From contig DUSO01000137.1 in the NCBI GenBank assembly GCA_012842565.1, positions 1 to 32,191 of the forward strand: DNA of 32,191 bases, given 5' to 3'. This document shows, one piece after another, positions 1 through 8,497 of this stretch (position 1 is its first letter; each line of letters begins with the position of its first letter). A program made the position numbers and the translations under genes. The notes below the pieces were generated by a model. That model did not search any database, was not told where the DNA came from, and was given only the letters and a program-made list of their open reading frames with translations. The stretch comes from Bacillota bacterium (GTDB taxonomy: Bacteria; Bacillota; SHA-98; Ch115).

Positions 1-2
1 CA

Positions 3-284
3 TTTCCCGACGGGAGGAAGATATACCTGATAGCACAGGGCCGCCTGGTCAACCTTGCGGCGGGCGATGGGCACCCGGTGGAGATCATGGACCTCTCCTT
101 CGCCGTACAGGCCCTCGCACTCGAATACTGCGCCTGCAATGCTAGGAAGCTCCCGGCGCGTCTTGTGCCTGTGCCGGACGAGATAGACCAGCGGATTGCC
201 CGGATAAAGCTCAAGACCGCCGGGATTTCGATAGACGATTTGACCGAAGAACAGGTGCGTTACCTCTCTCAGTGGAAGGCCTGA
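3..284 (+). CDS. ahcY: Adenosylhomocysteinase, C-terminal fragment
   Basis: This is the last 93 residues of S-adenosyl-L-homocysteine hydrolase, the NAD-dependent cytosolic enzyme that splits S-adenosylhomocysteine into adenosine and homocysteine in the methyl cycle. The 5' part lies outside the window. The visible frame holds the family's C-terminal signatures: GRLVNLAAGDGHP followed by MDLSFAVQALA, then the PVPDEID...IARIKL stretch and the terminal LTEEQVRYL motif. The usual C-terminal lysine-tyrosine pair is not evident; the protein ends in LSQWKA, as in shorter prokaryotic forms. It lies about 95 bases upstream of the DUF3842 gene on the same strand, possibly in the same transcript. The ATG at 78 is internal and is not a start. 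Confidence 0.93.
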   Translation, partial: FPDGRKIYLIAQGRLVNLAAGDGHPVEIMDLSFAVQALALEYCACNARKLPARLVPVPDEIDQRIARIKLKTAGISIDDLTEEQVRYLSQWKA

Positions 285-378
285 GAGGAATCTGAGTTCG
301 AGCAGCGAATATACCTGTATCAGAGGACCCGGCCTGCAATTGAAGCAGGCCTGGAGCAATGGTAAGGGAGCACTGCAC

Positions 379-801
379 ATGCGTATTGCCGTAATTGATG
401 GACAGGGGGGAGGTATCGGGAAGAGCATAATCGAGAGGCTCAGGAAAGACCTTACTCAAGAGGAGTTGAGTCGCGTTGAGATCATCGCCCTCGGGACTAA
501 CGCTCTGGCTACGGGAGCGATGCTGAAAGCCGGAGCTGACGAGGGGGCCACGGGCGAGAACGCAGTGGTCCGTACGGTAGAAACCGTCGATGTGATCCTG
601 GGCCCGATTGGTGTTGTACTGGCGAATTCGATGTTGGGCGAGCTCACTCCCAGGATGGCTGAAGCCATTGCTTCCAGCAAGGCCAGGAAGCTTCTTATTC
701 CCATGAACCGGTGTCGCGTAGACATCGTCGGTGTAGAGCCGCAGCCCCTGCCTCATCAGATTGAGGCGTTGGTACAGCAGGTGCGAGAGATGTTGCGTTA
801 A
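379..801 (+). CDS. DUF3842 family protein
   Basis: This is a 140-residue protein of unknown function that matches my memory of the DUF3842 family found in anaerobic Firmicutes. It opens MRIAVIDGQGGGIGK, a beta-strand followed by a glycine-rich loop resembling a nucleotide or dinucleotide binding turn. A second segment (VDVILGPIGVVLANSMLGE, about residues 70-90) and the late stretch KLLIPMNRCRVDIVGVEP complete the family pattern. I chose the ATG at 379 because the family motif starts there and AAGGGAG lies 9 bases upstream; an upstream ATG at 340 would add 13 unrelated residues. The gene sits between ahcY and an ECF transporter S gene. No signal peptide or membrane segment is seen, so it is probably cytosolic. 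The biochemical role is unknown. Confidence 0.8.
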   Translation: MRIAVIDGQGGGIGKSIIERLRKDLTQEELSRVEIIALGTNALATGAMLKAGADEGATGENAVVRTVETVDVILGPIGVVLANSMLGELTPRMAEAIASSKARKLLIPMNRCRVDIVGVEPQPLPHQIEALVQQVREMLR

Positions 802-1091
802 TGACTTGTGCTTGCTGATTTGGCTGCAAAGTTGATGCAGTTCGCAACGGGGCAATGCGGTTCACGGGTTCACGTGTCTTGTGAATATGAATACTGGAAG
901 CCCAGGCCACGAAGGTCTGTTCATCCTTGTCAGTAGGCGGGGATGGCCTCGCGGCTTTTTTGTTTGTCCCGCGGGGGTAATATTAGTCTTGCCCACCTGG
1001 GGGAAGAGGGAACAAGGATGATGGTCTCTGTTCCCCGCCGTCACTCCAGGCTGGAGCGGAGGGCAAACAAGCTGAGGAGGGCTTCAAAGTC
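802..1091 (+). other. Structured leader / intergenic region before ECF S gene
   Basis: These 290 bases hold no gene. A short GC-rich stem followed by six T residues (about 945-961) resembles a weak intrinsic terminator. Further on there is a hairpin with GGGAACA pairing to TGTTCCC (about 1008-1036) and a compact CTCCA-GGC-TGGAG hairpin (about 1045-1058), followed by the GGAGG ribosome binding site about 12 bases before the ATG. The layout of terminator-like element plus several hairpins before a vitamin-transporter-type gene would fit a cis-regulatory RNA. I could not match it to the cobalamin, TPP or THF riboswitch consensus. Confidence 0.35.
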
Positions 1092-1634
1092 ATGGTACGG
1101 TCGGAATTGCGTAATCTCACGTGGGGCGCACTTTTTGTAGCCCTGGGGATCATCTTCCCGATGTTATTTCATTCCATCGGAGCAGGGCCGGTCTTCCTTC
1201 CCATGCATATCCCAATCCTCCTGGCAGGGTTTCTCATCGGTCCTGCCGTTGGCTGCGTTGTCGGCCTGGTAACACCCTTGCTGAGCGCCTTCCTGACAGG
1301 AATGCCACCCCTTATGCCGCCCAAGGCCCAGATGATGACGGTGGAGTTGGCCGTGTATGGGTTTCTGGCAGGGCTTCTTTACCGTGTTCTCAGGCAAAAC
1401 CTCGTATTATCGCTCGTGGTGGCCATGATAGCCGGCAGGGTCGTGTACGGACTGCTCGGGGCGTACCTCCTGCCCATGTTTGGGCTCAAGGCGATTCCGG
1501 TATTCTATCCCATTACTGGGGGGATCGTGGGAAGCCTGCCGGGAATCATAATCCAGTTGATCTTTGTGCCCACAATAGTTTGGCTAATAGAGCGCCGGCT
1601 AAAGGTCGGCTGGCTCGAAAGGCGAGCCCAGTAG
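1092..1634 (+). CDS. ECF transporter S component family protein
   Basis: This is a 180-residue, very hydrophobic integral membrane protein with about six transmembrane segments, the size and fold pattern of substrate-binding (S) subunits of energy-coupling factor transporters. Helix 1 (LTWGALFVALGIIFPMLF) has the small-residue AxxxA-like face that S subunits use to dock the EcfT subunit. It is followed by the recurrent pattern PMHIPILLAGFLIGPAVG and a PLLSAFLTGMPPL loop. Substrate cannot be read from sequence; vitamins or their precursors are usual for the family. No EcfA or EcfT gene is nearby, which fits a group II system sharing one module encoded elsewhere. The start is the ATG after a GGAGG site. 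The gene follows an apparently structured leader, which suggests RNA-level control. Confidence 0.75.
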   Translation: MVRSELRNLTWGALFVALGIIFPMLFHSIGAGPVFLPMHIPILLAGFLIGPAVGCVVGLVTPLLSAFLTGMPPLMPPKAQMMTVELAVYGFLAGLLYRVLRQNLVLSLVVAMIAGRVVYGLLGAYLLPMFGLKAIPVFYPITGGIVGSLPGIIIQLIFVPTIVWLIERRLKVGWLERRAQ

Positions 1635-1711
1635 CACCGGGCAGCTCCTCAATGTTTACCTGCCGATTCTTGACCAGAACATACCCCTGGCAAGCCCACG
1701 CATTCTCGGGT

Positions 1712-1740
1712 TTGCGTGAAACAGGATCAAGGGATAAAAT
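1712..1740 (+). promoter_or_regulatory. Candidate sigma-A promoter for UPF0251 gene
   Basis: TTGCGT and TAAAAT are separated by 17 bases. The -10 matches consensus at 5 of 6 positions and the -35 is weak at 3 of 6. It sits 48 bases upstream of the GTG start of the UPF0251 gene. Moderate support only. Confidence 0.4.
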
Positions 1741-1787
1741 TACATTAGTGAAGGGGATAGTGATGATCGAGGATCGGGGTTGAGAGG

Positions 1788-2288
1788 GTGCCAAGGCCGA
1801 CCAAGTTCAGGAGAGTTGAATTTGTACCCGAGGTGACCGTGTTCAAGCCCGCAGGGGTGCCCCTGCGGGCATTGGAAGAGGTTGTACTTACGGTGGAGGA
1901 GCTGGAAGCCCTCAGGCTAAAGGACCTTGAGGACTTGGAGCAAGAAGAATGCGCCGAGCACATGCAGGTTTCGAGGCCCACTTTCCAGCGAGTATTGGAA
2001 TCAGCAAGGCGTAAAGTAGCGGAAGCCCTTACCCAGGGGAAGGCCGTCAGGATAGAAGGTGGTACCTATCGGGTGGCCATGCGTCGATTCCGCTGCCCGG
2101 AGTGCGAGCAGGAATTTGAGGTACCATACGGCACAGGGCAGCGCGGGATAGATATGTCATGTCCTCGCTGCGGGGCGCCCCGCGTCTACCGAGTAGACGG
2201 CGACGCCGTACGTGGCCCCGAGGGGAGGCCGTGCAGATGGCAGCAGCGGGGACACGGTGGCCCTGATGGGCCGCCGGAGAAGTCGTGA
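1788..2288 (+). CDS. UPF0251 (DUF134) DNA-binding protein
   Basis: This is a 166-residue predicted DNA-binding protein of the UPF0251/DUF134 family. The N-terminal [23 protein letters not shown] is the family hallmark. It is followed by a sigma-70 region-4-like helix-turn-helix (about residues 35-80, with [22 protein letters not shown] and [16 protein letters not shown]). The C-terminal part carries a CPEC...CPRC pair (about residues 104-130) likely to bind one zinc. The start is a GTG. In other anaerobes such genes sit next to NifX-type and Mrp/MinD ATPase genes. Here that block lies 6-10 kb away on the other strand, so a regulatory link is inference. Targets are unknown. Confidence 0.88.
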   Translation: MPRPTKFRRVEFVPEVTVFKPAGVPLRALEEVVLTVEELEALRLKDLEDLEQEECAEHMQVSRPTFQRVLESARRKVAEALTQGKAVRIEGGTYRVAMRRFRCPECEQEFEVPYGTGQRGIDMSCPRCGAPRVYRVDGDAVRGPEGRPCRWQQRGHGGPDGPPEKS

Positions 2289-2583
2289 GGTACACGTGCC
2301 TCTTTGCCGGGGTTATCCAGGCTTGTTATATCCAGTATACTGCTCGCAACACCCCGCTCGCAGTTTAGTGTTGGAGCGCCCTTGTTGCTTCGTCAATCAT
2401 ATCCTGATACCGTCTTTTTGTACCGCCTTATAGAAGGGAGAGGCTCTTAAGGGCCCTTCATCTATTTTCCCGGCGGGTAAAGACCGCGGGTAAAGACCGT
2501 TGGAACAATGAGTACACCCCTTGGCTTCTCTGCCAATATGTCGACAGAGTGGCCATGGCAATGATCGACGTACACCTCTATCT
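2289..2583. other. Intergenic region with a 13-bp tandem duplication
   Basis: This lies between the convergent UPF0251 and BON genes. No convincing gene is present. The motif GCGGGTAAAGACC occurs twice head to tail at 2473-2485 and 2486-2498. No clear T-tailed terminator hairpin was found. Confidence 0.4.
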
Positions 2584-3099
2584 TCACTTATCAGCCTTTT
2601 CGACCTTCAACCTGCTCACCACATTCCGGGCCCCACGGGACTTTGAGGCCGCCCGCATTGCAGCGTCCTTCTCCTCCTGGTCCTCCACCCTGCCTTCCAG
2701 TATCACGGTGCCTCCCTCTGAGCGAGCCCCCACCCGTTTCAGGTCGACTCCGGGTTCAAGGGCAAGCTCCTCCATAGCCTCAAAGGCCGTCCCGGAATCG
2801 GTAATCCTCCCGTCCGTGGAAATGGTGAGATCATTCACCACCTCTTCCACTCCGGGGACGCTTAGAGCTATCTGCTCGGCCCGCTGCTTTTCGGCCAGCA
2901 CGTCCACAATTCCCCAGAGGCGGACCTTTTGACCGTAAGCCTCAGCCTTGATCCCGTAGGGGCGCATACCCTCGTCATTTTCGAGGGCATTCACGACCCG
3001 CGCGGCGATGTCCCGGCTGCTGGATGCGTTCCGCTGATCTCCATTCCGTTGATCTCCGGCACCGTCATTTCCCCCATTATCTGATATGTTGTGTGACAT
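2584..3099 (-). CDS. BON-domain protein (two BON domains)
   Basis: This 171-residue protein begins with a hydrophilic, Asn/Gly/Asp-rich segment (about residues 1-28, including a short GDQRN GDQRN duplication). It continues with two BON domains: residues about 29-95 (DIAARVVNALENDEGM...VRLWGIVDVLAEKQRAEQIALSVPGVEEVVNDL) and 105-170 (DSGTAFEAMEELALEPGV...VILEGRVEDQEEKDAAMRAASKSRGARNVVSRL). BON domains are small alpha/beta modules that bind phospholipids or other ligands and are often found in periplasmic or envelope-stress proteins. No signal peptide is visible, so this one is probably cytosolic. It is transcribed away from the helicase gene, with which it shares an upstream region. Function unknown beyond the domain assignment. 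Confidence 0.85.
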   Translation of the reverse strand: MSHNISDNGGNDGAGDQRNGDQRNASSSRDIAARVVNALENDEGMRPYGIKAEAYGQKVRLWGIVDVLAEKQRAEQIALSVPGVEEVVNDLTISTDGRITDSGTAFEAMEELALEPGVDLKRVGARSEGGTVILEGRVEDQEEKDAAMRAASKSRGARNVVSRLKVEKADK

Positions 3100-3264
3100 G
3101 GCGCATCAACTCCGAAGGGTTGTATTCATATAGCCGCAGGCGCAAATCCCGCCGTTCCGAATCTATCGTCCTGCCAGGAGACAAAGCACGGCTATCTTCG
3201 GGTCTTAGTTTGTCCACCACCCCAATATCTCAATCAGTTGGGGAGATTGGCTTGAAGTTTTCTA

Positions 3265-3293
3265 TTGCCATTTATTCCCTCTAATGATATAAT
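3265..3293 (+). promoter_or_regulatory. Sigma-A promoter for the helicase gene
   Basis: TTGCCA and TATAAT are separated by exactly 17 bases. The -10 is perfect and the -35 matches at 5 of 6 positions. Transcription would begin near 3300, giving a leader of about 14 bases before the ATG at 3314, with AGGGAAAG as ribosome binding site. Confidence 0.8.
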
Positions 3294-3313
3294 AACACGG
3301 CAGGGAAAGTGCT

Positions 3314-5617
3314 ATGCTAAATGAAGGCCACGGCCCGGCCATTGACAAGGAGGAGGGGTTGGAGGTCGGACTCGACAATCAGGCACTCGACAACCGCGCA
3401 AGAGATGTGGAAGCCGTCGTTGAATATCGAGGCGTCATTCTTGACGAGTTTCAGGAGGAGGCCATCAGGAGCCTCATGGAGGGGCAGTCGGTCCTTGTCT
3501 CCGCCCCAACCGGGGCAGGCAAGACCCTGATCGCAGACTACCTCATAGAACAGGTCATCTCCCGTCAAGATAGGGCGATATACACCGCGCCCATAAAGGC
3601 GCTGAGCAATCAAAAGTATAAAGATTTCAAGGCCTTGCACGGGGCCGATAAGATCGGGATAGTGACCGGGGATGTGGTGATCAACGACTCTGCCCCAATC
3701 CTGGTCATGACCACCGAGATCCTACGCAATATCTTGCATACTGACGTTTATAGGCTTGAGGGCGTCTCCCACGTCATCTTCGACGAGATCCATTACATCG
3801 GCAATGAGGAGCGCGGGAGCGTCTGGGAAGAAGCCATTATCTTTTTGCCCAAGCAAATCAGGATCCTGGGTCTCAGCGCAACCATTCCGAATGCCACTGA
3901 TCTCGCAAGGTGGATGTCGGAAGTGCGCGGGGAAAAGGTGAGGGTAGTCCGGCATCAGGAGCGTCCGGTGCCCCTGGATCACTATGTATTTGAGAAGAGC
4001 ATGGGGCCCACCACCATTAACAAGCTGGTCAAGCACTATGATAGGCTAAGGTTCAGACGTGCGCTCTTGCCTTCCACAACGCACCTTGATCTCATCAAAT
4101 ACCTCTCGCCTGATCTCTTGCCATGCCTGTACTTTCTCTTCAGCAGGCGGCAGTGCGAGATCAAAGCCCGTGAGTTGGCCCAGTCATACTCATTCTTAAA
4201 GGGGGATGACCGGCGCAGGGTCAGGCAGTTTTTCGATAGCAAGATCGAGGGGCTAGGAATCGAAGGGATGGCGAGCTGCAAGGCCCTCCGGCAGGTTCTT
4301 TCCAGAGGGATCGGGTTTCATCATGCGGGGCTACTGCCGGTCCTCAAGGAGATTGTCGAGGAACTCTTTGCGCAACATAAGATCTCGGTGCTCTATTGCA
4401 CCGAGACCTTTGCGCTGGGAGTAAACCTCCCCGTCAAGACGGTATGCTTCGATTCGCCGGAAAAATTCGACGGGATAGGCTTCAGGCCCATGACGCACCA
4501 GGAGTACTTTCAGATGGCGGGCAGGGCGGGGAGGCGTGGAATCGACAGCCGCGGGTATGTCTTTACGCTGGCTGATCTCAGTTGCTTTCGCAGGGAACAG
4601 TTTCCTACCTACGACGAACGCAAAATAGAGGACCTTGAAAGCCAGTTCAAGCTTTCCTACAATACGGTGCTAAACCTGGTTTCCAATTATGACAGGGATG
4701 AGATACAGACTCTTTTGGACAAGAGCTTCGCAGCCTATCAGAGGCGGCGCCGTGTTGAGGAACTGGAGGAACAGCTTGAATCCGCCGAGGCAAAGCGGGA
4801 AAAGCTCGGCGCCGATGAAGATGCACGAGGCAAGGTCGGTTTTACGGGCGAAGCTGTCCGTGAAGATAAGGCTTATTTCAAGCAGTTACGGCGTCTTGAG
4901 AGGAAGATCTCACAACTCCGGAATGAGCTTTCAATGCTTACCCCTTCCGGTCACCTGATGGTGGAGTTTGATGCAAAGGTCCGGCTGCTCAGTCGTCTCG
5001 GATATATCGAAGGCCAGCCGGCTGATTCCGCATGGGCCATGCTGACCGAGAAGGGCAGGATCGCATCACGTATCAACGTGCAGGAACTCCTGGTTACAGA
5101 ATTGATCGCGGACGGGATGTTCCATCAGCTCGATGAAGACCAGATAAACGCCCTTGCGGTGGCCATAGATTATGAATCCAGGAGGGAGGTGACCCCGGTC
5201 AGGAGGGCGCCCTTTGATCTTGACAGGGTGCTGGCCATCGCCCGGTTCATCCAGAAGGCGGAGGTCCAGGAGCTCGGGGCTTCTACCGTCATATTTGACC
5301 CGAGCCTCTCAGCTCTCGCCTACATGTGGAGCAGAGGGGCCGAATTTGCTGATATAATGGCGGTTGCTGCGGTGACCCCCTGGAGCATTGGATTGTTGCG
5401 CCATTATGAAGAATTGGTAGGCATCCCTGCTAAGGCACTCCGCGGCATGCTCTCTTTTGAACCCCTCGACGAGGGAGACATAGTAATGGCTTTCAGGCGC
5501 GCAATCGACCTCATCCGGCAGGTCAAGCTCGCCATGTCCGACGATCATGAACTCGTAAGGAAGCTCAATCGCTGCATGGACAAGATGGACAGGGACGTGG
5601 TGAGGGTCGACCTCTAG
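3314..5617 (+). CDS. SKI2/MTR4-type DEAD/DEAH-box RNA helicase
   Basis: This is a 767-residue superfamily 2 ATP-dependent helicase. Motif I is SAPTGAGKT (residues 63-71), motif II is DEIH (157-160) and motif III is SAT (188-190). The second RecA domain ends in the QMAGRAGRRG motif VI (about 400-409). Residues about 495-545 are strongly coiled-coil, rich in Glu, Lys and Arg. The C-terminal about 170 residues resemble the DSHCT domain of Ski2/Mtr4/HelY helicases (LDEGDIVMAFRRAIDLIRQV near the end). Eukaryotic relatives feed RNA to the exosome; bacterial roles are less clear and RNA turnover is only inferred. It is a single-gene unit with its own strong promoter. Confidence 0.9.
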   Translation: MLNEGHGPAIDKEEGLEVGLDNQALDNRARDVEAVVEYRGVILDEFQEEAIRSLMEGQSVLVSAPTGAGKTLIADYLIEQVISRQDRAIYTAPIKALSNQKYKDFKALHGADKIGIVTGDVVINDSAPILVMTTEILRNILHTDVYRLEGVSHVIFDEIHYIGNEERGSVWEEAIIFLPKQIRILGLSATIPNATDLARWMSEVRGEKVRVVRHQERPVPLDHYVFEKSMGPTTINKLVKHYDRLRFRRALLPSTTHLDLIKYLSPDLLPCLYFLFSRRQCEIKARELAQSYSFLKGDDRRRVRQFFDSKIEGLGIEGMASCKALRQVLSRGIGFHHAGLLPVLKEIVEELFAQHKISVLYCTETFALGVNLPVKTVCFDSPEKFDGIGFRPMTHQEYFQMAGRAGRRGIDSRGYVFTLADLSCFRREQFPTYDERKIEDLESQFKLSYNTVLNLVSNYDRDEIQTLLDKSFAAYQRRRRVEELEEQLESAEAKREKLGADEDARGKVGFTGEAVREDKAYFKQLRRLERKISQLRNELSMLTPSGHLMVEFDAKVRLLSRLGYIEGQPADSAWAMLTEKGRIASRINVQELLVTELIADGMFHQLDEDQINALAVAIDYESRREVTPVRRAPFDLDRVLAIARFIQKAEVQELGASTVIFDPSLSALAYMWSRGAEFADIMAVAAVTPWSIGLLRHYEELVGIPAKALRGMLSFEPLDEGDIVMAFRRAIDLIRQVKLAMSDDHELVRKLNRCMDKMDRDVVRVDL

Positions 5618-5650
5618 CATCTCTACGGGTCTATACGCATCTGCACAGGG

Positions 5651-6364
5651 TCACACAGCAAGAGCGGGAGAGATTCCCCTTATTTCGACTCTCTCAAAAA
5701 AGGGCTCGAGTTTGCGGGCGACGTCTTTAAGCCAGGTCCCGCTGTAGGGATGTCTCCTGGAGAATGCATCGTCAAGTGTCGGACCCGGCGCATACTGTTG
5801 GAGCACGTACTTCTTGGCGCCTGCCAGCCACCGGCCTATTCGGATTAGGTCTTCCTCCGCGATGAGCCCCGGGGCGACCGTCGTCCTGAATTCATAGTCT
5901 ATATGGCTTTCTTTTATGAGCCGGATTGACGCCTCAATATTGGTGAGGCTTACGCGGGAACGCGTAACCTCCTCATAGCGGTCGCCCGGCGCCTTTATGT
6001 CCATTGCGATGTAGTCGACAGTGCTTTTCTCTATCAACTCATCGAGGACCGCTGGATTGGTGCCATTGGTATCCAGTTTGATCCTAAGGCCCAGGGCCCT
6101 CGCGCGATCTATGAACGGCATGAGATCCGTTTGCAGGGTCGGCTCACCCCCGGTGATGCAAATCCCGTCCAGGAGGCCCCTTCTTTTCTCCAAGAAGGTC
6201 AATACTGCTTCTTCCGGGATCGCTGGGAGGCTCTCAGTCTCCAGAACCAAATCCCTATTGTGGCAGTACGGGCACCTCATATTGCAGCCGCCTACGAATA
6301 TGGTGGCCGAGATATATCCCGGGAAGTCTACCAGGCTTGTTTTCTGGATGCCCCTTACTACCGT
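5651..6364 (-). CDS. nrdG: Anaerobic ribonucleotide reductase activating enzyme, start uncertain
   Basis: This radical-SAM enzyme uses a [4Fe-4S] cluster and S-adenosylmethionine to create the glycyl radical on NrdD. The frame reads RGIQKTSLVDFPG, then GGCNMRCPYCHN, the CxxxCxxC cluster motif, then GGEPTLQ and a conserved LDTNGTNP strand. The first in-frame ATG (6280) lies inside the cluster motif and would drop its first cysteine, so translation must start upstream. Upstream to the stop at 6407-6409 there is no in-frame ATG, GTG or TTG. An ACG at 6362-6364, 9 bases after AGGGAG, is the best-placed candidate. An ATT or frameshifting out of nrdD is also possible. It overlaps the nrdD stop by a few bases, so translation is probably coupled. 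Confidence 0.88.
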   Translation of the reverse strand, partial: TVVRGIQKTSLVDFPGYISATIFVGGCNMRCPYCHNRDLVLETESLPAIPEEAVLTFLEKRRGLLDGICITGGEPTLQTDLMPFIDRARALGLRIKLDTNGTNPAVLDELIEKSTVDYIAMDIKAPGDRYEEVTRSRVSLTNIEASIRLIKESHIDYEFRTTVAPGLIAEEDLIRIGRWLAGAKKYVLQQYAPGPTLDDAFSRRHPYSGTWLKDVARKLEPFFERVEIRGISPALAV

Positions 6365-8460
6365 ATCGACCCGCTCCCTATGGCATATTCCTTTCGATCT
6401 GCAAATTCACTCCGCTTGCCCTTGTTCCAGTTCTGAACCGGCCTGTAGAAGCCTACTACTCTGCTCCATACTTCAGCTTCTCGTCCACATGTCGGACAGG
6501 TGGGGTGTTCACCCGCTATGTAGCCGTGCTCCGGACAGATACTGAATGTTGGCGTTATGGTGAAATACGGCACCCTATAGGTGGACATCACCCTGTAGAG
6601 CAACTTCTTCACCACGCTCACGTCATCAATTCGTTCCCCGACGAAGCCGTGGAAGACCGTGCCGCCCGTGTACCTTACCTGCAGCGCCTCCTGGAGATCT
6701 AGGGCCTCAAAGATGTCATGGGTGAAATCCACTGGGAGCTGCGTGGAATTCGTATAGTAGGGTTCCTCTTTGCCGGCAGTAATAATATCGGGGTAGGCCT
6801 GCCGGTCCAACCTGGCGAGCCTGTACGCCGTTCCTTCTGCGGGCGTGGCCTCGAGGTTGAACATCTGTCCTGTTTCCTCCTGGTACTCTACCAGGACCTC
6901 CCGCATGAAGTCCAGGACTTCTATGGCAAATCTGTGACCTTCCGGCGTGGTGATGTCCCGTCCCATGAAGTTGAGAAGCGACTCATTCATCCCGACCAGG
7001 CCTATGGTGTTGAAATGATTGTGCCAGTATGTGCCGAAGCGCTTTTTTACGGAATCCAGGTAATGACGAGAGTATGGATAGAGTCCTGCCTCCGTCATCC
7101 GTTCAAGAACTTCCCTCTTGATGAGCAGGCTTTGCTTTGCGAGGTCCATGAGATTCCTTACCTGGCTCAGGAAATCCTCCTCTGATCGAGATAGATAGCC
7201 AATTCGCGGCATATTCAATGTCACTACACCGATCGATCCCGTAAGGGGATTTGCCCCGAAAAGTCCACCTCCGCGCCTACGTAGTTCACGGTTGTCAATG
7301 CGGAGGCGGCAGCACATGCTGCGCACGTCTTCCGGCGACAGGTCCGAGTTGATGAAATTAGCGAAATACGGGATGCCGTATTTCGCTGTCATTTCCATGA
7401 CTTTCGTAATCACCGGGCTATCCCAATCGAATTCCGGCGAGACGTTATAGGTTGGGATAGGAAAGCTGAATATCCTCCCCCTGGCATCCCCCTCCATCAT
7501 CACTTCGCAAAAGGCCGTATTGAGCATATCCATCTCGTTTTGAAAGTCCCTGTATTGGGCATCTTGCACTTTGCCACCAATGATGACGGGCTCTTCCGCC
7601 AGTATGTTGGGGACCACGACATCCATCGTGATGTTGACGAAAGGAGTTTGAAAGCCTACGCGAGTCGGCACATTGAGATTGAAGATGAATTCTTGAATTG
7701 CCTGCTTGACTTCCTTATAGCTTAGGCCGTCAAAGGCAATGAAAGGCGCGAGATAGGTGTCGAAGTTGGCAAAGGCCTGGGCACCGGCTGCTTCGCCCTG
7801 GAGGGTATAAAAGAAATTGACCACCTGTCCCAGGGCTGTGCGGAAATGCTTTGCAGGAGCGCTTTCGATCTTCTGCGCCACTCCGCCGAACCCTTGTAAC
7901 AGGAGGTCCGCGATGTTCCATCCGCAACAATAGGGCGCAAGCAGGCTTAAGTCGTGGATGTGGATGCTTCCGCTCTTGTGGGCCTCGCGCACTTCCTCGG
8001 GGTAGACCTTCTCCAACCAGTACCTTGACGTAAGGGCCGATATGAGGTGATTATTCAGCCCTTGCAACGAATAATTCATGTTGCTGTTTTCATTTACCTG
8101 CCAGTCCCGGCCGCCCACATAATCCTCGATCATCCTCTCGGCATTGACGAGGAGGTTGTGGAATTCTCGTAGTTCTTGGTGCTGTTTACGGTAAAGGATA
8201 TATGCCTTGGCCGTCTTGGCCTGCCCGTGCTCGATCAGCACCCTCTCGACGATGTCCTGCACGTCCTCGACCGCAGGTATCCTGTCTTCAAACTCCCGGA
8301 GAAGAACATCAACCACCTTGTTGGAAAGCTCACAGGCCAGACGTCGATCTTCGCAGCCGACCGCCTTGCCTGCCTTGAAAATGGCGTTGATTATCCTCTC
8401 CTGGTCAAAATCTACCACTCTCCCGTCTCTCTTGATTATCTTTTTGAGCACCGTCATCAT
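6358..8460 (-). CDS. nrdD: Anaerobic (class III) ribonucleoside-triphosphate reductase
   Basis: This is the glycyl-radical enzyme that reduces ribonucleotides to deoxyribonucleotides without oxygen; about 700 residues. Residues about 5-95 form an ATP-cone allosteric domain (KKIIKRDGRVVDFDQERI ... EHGQAKTAKAYILYRKQH). The barrel core follows, including HIHDLSLLAPYCCGWN and NFDTYLAPF. Near the end, a four-cysteine zinc site (CPEHGY...CPTCG) precedes RVVGFYRP, whose glycine should carry the radical. I place the start at the MMTVLKK methionines just after AAGGAG; the second ATG (8457) or the GTG at 8451 gives better spacing. An ATG at 8613 lies within the riboswitch and is rejected. NrdG follows directly. 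Confidence 0.95.
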   Translation of the reverse strand: MMTVLKKIIKRDGRVVDFDQERIINAIFKAGKAVGCEDRRLACELSNKVVDVLLREFEDRIPAVEDVQDIVERVLIEHGQAKTAKAYILYRKQHQELREFHNLLVNAERMIEDYVGGRDWQVNENSNMNYSLQGLNNHLISALTSRYWLEKVYPEEVREAHKSGSIHIHDLSLLAPYCCGWNIADLLLQGFGGVAQKIESAPAKHFRTALGQVVNFFYTLQGEAAGAQAFANFDTYLAPFIAFDGLSYKEVKQAIQEFIFNLNVPTRVGFQTPFVNITMDVVVPNILAEEPVIIGGKVQDAQYRDFQNEMDMLNTAFCEVMMEGDARGRIFSFPIPTYNVSPEFDWDSPVITKVMEMTAKYGIPYFANFINSDLSPEDVRSMCCRLRIDNRELRRRGGGLFGANPLTGSIGVVTLNMPRIGYLSRSEEDFLSQVRNLMDLAKQSLLIKREVLERMTEAGLYPYSRHYLDSVKKRFGTYWHNHFNTIGLVGMNESLLNFMGRDITTPEGHRFAIEVLDFMREVLVEYQEETGQMFNLEATPAEGTAYRLARLDRQAYPDIITAGKEEPYYTNSTQLPVDFTHDIFEALDLQEALQVRYTGGTVFHGFVGERIDDVSVVKKLLYRVMSTYRVPYFTITPTFSICPEHGYIAGEHPTCPTCGREAEVWSRVVGFYRPVQNWNKGKRSEFADRKEYAIGSGSIR

Positions 8461-8497
8461 CTCCTTGCCTCGTCTCGCGAAGGCCTTGGAATTCAGC

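Noticed and set aside
802-1091. THF, TPP or cobalamin riboswitch before the ECF S gene
   Set aside because: The landmark segments of these classes could not be found by eye; only generic hairpins are present.
1121-1783. Plus-strand ORF of 220 codons over the ECF S gene
   Set aside because: It is an alternate frame of the transmembrane gene with a low-complexity Arg/Pro-rich product and no start or family signal.
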